NCBI RefSeq assembly: GCF_030540825.1
Contig: NZ_JAUOEO010000001.1
Location: 2,763,001 to 2,827,000 of the forward strand
Direction of reading: 5' to 3'
Source: Flavivirga spongiicola
GTDB lineage: Bacteria; Bacteroidota; Bacteroidia; Flavobacteriales; Flavobacteriaceae
Length of the DNA: 64,000 nucleotides
How positions within the stretch are numbered: the first letter of the stretch is position 1; each line of letters starts with the position of its first letter. The notes below the pieces were generated by a model. That model made no database searches. It was given only the letters and a program-made list of their open reading frames with translations, and was not told the DNA's origin. Below are positions 62,209 to 64,000 of the stretch, piece by piece. The position numbers were made by a program, and so were the translations under genes.

Positions 62209-63924
62209 ATGAATCATAAAATTTTAAAAATGAAGTTATTGTTACAAAAAAGAAATAGCATTTTAATGGTTAACTGTTTAGTATTTCTTTTGTTTTTTGG
62301 AGGAAGTTGTAATACAATAAAAGCACAGTCTACTACTTACAATGATGAAAAAAGAGTAGAAGAAATACAGCAACAGGTTTTAAAAATTTATGATAAGCTA
62401 TTAAAAAGCACAGTAAGGGTTGAACTAGGAGAAGCTGCAGGGAGTGCTGTTTTAATATCGGAAGACGGTTACATTCTTACTGCAGCTCATGTTATAGATG
62501 CCGTTGGAGGAAAAGAAGGCCAAGTTAGGCTTTATGATGGATCGGTATATATGGCAACTTGTCTAGGAAAAGATGGTGTCGCTGATTATGGATTAATGAA
62601 AATAGAGCCTACTGAAAAGCTTGTGTATGCAGAGTTAGGAGTCGCGTCAAATTTACCTAAAGATGAAGCTTGTTTAATGTTCGGGCACCCTAGTCCTTCA
62701 GATAAAGAACGTCCTGCTATTGGCAGAATAGGTTTTTATGAAGGGATAACAGATAGTGACTATTTAAGAACTTCCTGTATTATGATGCCAGGAGATTCTG
62801 GAGGGCCTATGTTCGATTTAAACGGGAAGGTGATAGGTGTTAATTGCTATATAACTAGAGGAATGGATGAAAACTATTATGCTTCTGTAGATAATGTAAA
62901 AAAGAATTGGGATAAGTTGGTAAGTGGTGAATTGTTTGATTATAGTAAGCCGGCATATAGTGGTTCAATTGTTGAGGCTGTTGAAAAAGAAAGCCCATTT
63001 GTGTTAAAGGAAGGTAAAGATACTTTTGTCAAGATATTGTCAAAGAAAAAAAATAAAACACATGAAACTATTGTTACCATTGAAAGTTTAGTGGAAGGGG
63101 ATTCTATAAAAACTCAGGGAACCATTTTTGATAAAAAAGGTTATATAGTAGCAAAGTCCTCACAAATAGGAAACACTCAGGTATATTGTACTTTAAACAA
63201 TGGAAATAAAGTACAAGCATATCCAGTAGGACGAGATAAAGTTAATGATCTAGTTGTGTTAAAATTAGAAACAAAAGAAAATCTAAGCTCCATAAACTTA
63301 GGTTTAAATAAGGAGATAAAAACAGGGCAAGTACTAGGAACTGTTTCAAGTCAAGGGGATATTGCTTGGTCTGGAATTTTAGGCTTAGGAGTAAGAAAAA
63401 TTAAGACAAAGGATAAAGGATATCTAGGAATTGAATTTAACAAAGAGCAAGACAGTGTCATTATAGGAAATGTTATTGAAGGAGCTGCCGCAAATCGAGC
63501 AGGTTTACTGGTAGGGGATAAAATTATTCAATTTAATTTAATGCCAATTAATGCAAGACGTGACTTGTTTAAAGCACTTTCTAAAACCGAGCCAGATCAA
63601 AAAGTAATTGTTAAGGTTTTAAGAAATAAAATTGAAAAAGATATAGAGGTTATATTGGATAAAAGAAAAGATAAAAAAACCAGATCTAATTATGTTGCAG
63701 GCAATGTGAAACCTAGTAAAATTAAAGATGGTTTTCCTAAAGCGTTTACTCATGATATGCCTTTGCAGCCTCATGAATGTGGTACACTAGTAATTAACCT
63801 ACAAGGAGAAGTTTTAGGAATTAACATTGCTAGAAGAAGTAGAACATGTTCATTGGCTATTCCGTTAGGGCATGTGGAAAAAGTTGTAGAAACAATATTA
63901 AAAAAAGCAAAAATAAACAGTTAA
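62209..63924 (+). CDS. secreted trypsin-like protease with degenerate second protease domain and PDZ
   Basis: 571 residues. A signal segment (about 15-40) is followed by a complete S1C (HtrA/DegP-type) domain with catalytic His94 (TAAHV), Asp126 (VADYGLMK) and Ser197 (PGDSGGPMF). A second domain starts near 285 and keeps the outline of the same fold: GTIFDKKGYIVAKSS, where Ser stands at the His position, then Asp347 in VNDLVVLK. Next come a PDZ domain (about 401-485; YLGIEF, GAAANRAGLLVGDKI) and PHECGTLVINLQGEVLGINI (about 521-540), which aligns with the Ser loop but has Cys524. The PDZ therefore looks inserted inside the second, probably inactive, protease domain. It is monocistronic. Role unknown; protein quality control or a processing function is possible. 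Confidence 0.85.
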   Translation: MNHKILKMKLLLQKRNSILMVNCLVFLLFFGGSCNTIKAQSTTYNDEKRVEEIQQQVLKIYDKLLKSTVRVELGEAAGSAVLISEDGYILTAAHVIDAVGGKEGQVRLYDGSVYMATCLGKDGVADYGLMKIEPTEKLVYAELGVASNLPKDEACLMFGHPSPSDKERPAIGRIGFYEGITDSDYLRTSCIMMPGDSGGPMFDLNGKVIGVNCYITRGMDENYYASVDNVKKNWDKLVSGELFDYSKPAYSGSIVEAVEKESPFVLKEGKDTFVKILSKKKNKTHETIVTIESLVEGDSIKTQGTIFDKKGYIVAKSSQIGNTQVYCTLNNGNKVQAYPVGRDKVNDLVVLKLETKENLSSINLGLNKEIKTGQVLGTVSSQGDIAWSGILGLGVRKIKTKDKGYLGIEFNKEQDSVIIGNVIEGAAANRAGLLVGDKIIQFNLMPINARRDLFKALSKTEPDQKVIVKVLRNKIEKDIEVILDKRKDKKTRSNYVAGNVKPSKIKDGFPKAFTHDMPLQPHECGTLVINLQGEVLGINIARRSRTCSLAIPLGHVEKVVETILKKAKINS

Positions 63925-64000
63925 TAAATAAAACTAGACACCTTTAAAGCTTCAAGAAAAACAAATATAAGATCTTGTTTTTAGTAGTAAGAAATTATTT

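Overview
The window looks like chromosomal DNA from a marine-type member of the Flavobacteriaceae (phylum Bacteroidota). Support for this comes from the low G+C content, PorP/SprF- and PorG-type proteins of the type IX secretion apparatus, an HPPK-deoxynucleoside kinase fusion, a tandem-domain NifU protein, Flavobacteria-type -33/-7 promoters (TTG-N19-TAnnTTTG, seen best before tig), and the gene order porG-uppS-bamA-ompH-ompH. I cannot name the genus from sequence alone. Most of the window is ordinary housekeeping sequence, with many short palindromic repeats between genes.

Layout. 1-0.7 kb: tail of a cytochrome-oxidase-associated cluster (DUF420 protein and a small Cys-motif membrane protein). 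0.8-6.5 kb: a tripartite MacB-like efflux operon (ATPase, two permeases, adaptor, TolC). 6.7-12 kb: tsaB, an MscS channel, DUF1304, a YyaL-like thioredoxin-domain protein, dodecin and NifU. 12.1-16.3 kb: PorP/SprF, then a TonB-dependent receptor with a His-rich membrane protein, likely metal-related and richer in G+C than its surroundings. 16.7-18.6 kb: VWA and SIMPL proteins. 18.9-23.2 kb: a LytS/LytTR-type sensor kinase and regulator split by a DUF4349 gene sitting between direct repeats. 23.3-34.9 kb: gamma-carbonic anhydrase, murI, two ompH genes, bamA, uppS, porG, nadK, a CBS protein, pdxJ, a hydrolase and a small membrane protein. 35-38.6 kb: tig-clpP-clpX. 38.8-45 kb: two tandem OmpA-family proteins, a GH3-family enzyme and DUF2797. 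45.4-52.1 kb: LysE, rpsU, a large AsmA-like protein, a queuosine-precursor transporter, a GIY-YIG protein and folK-dNK. 52.3-58 kb: an accessory stretch with a thioredoxin, a decayed surface-protein gene, a C-type lectin, a methyltransferase and two secreted proteins. 58-64 kb: an SpoU methyltransferase, mutS, tRNA-Gly, tRNA-Leu, and a two-domain trypsin/PDZ protein.

The least expected material is in the repeats. Three things stand out. (1) A standalone GIY-YIG nuclease gene is bracketed tightly by inverted repeats of a REP-like family, giving a roughly 407-bp unit that resembles, in outline, RAYT/REP arrangements. (2) Short hairpins of one family have arms that differ between copies but stay paired, and several end a few bases before start codons. 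(3) Longer 160-200 bp palindromic elements occur in intergenic regions and share a GCTATGC core. I saw no CRISPR array, no intact transposase, no prophage and no rRNA. Frames, motifs and repeats were read by eye; nothing was computed or searched.
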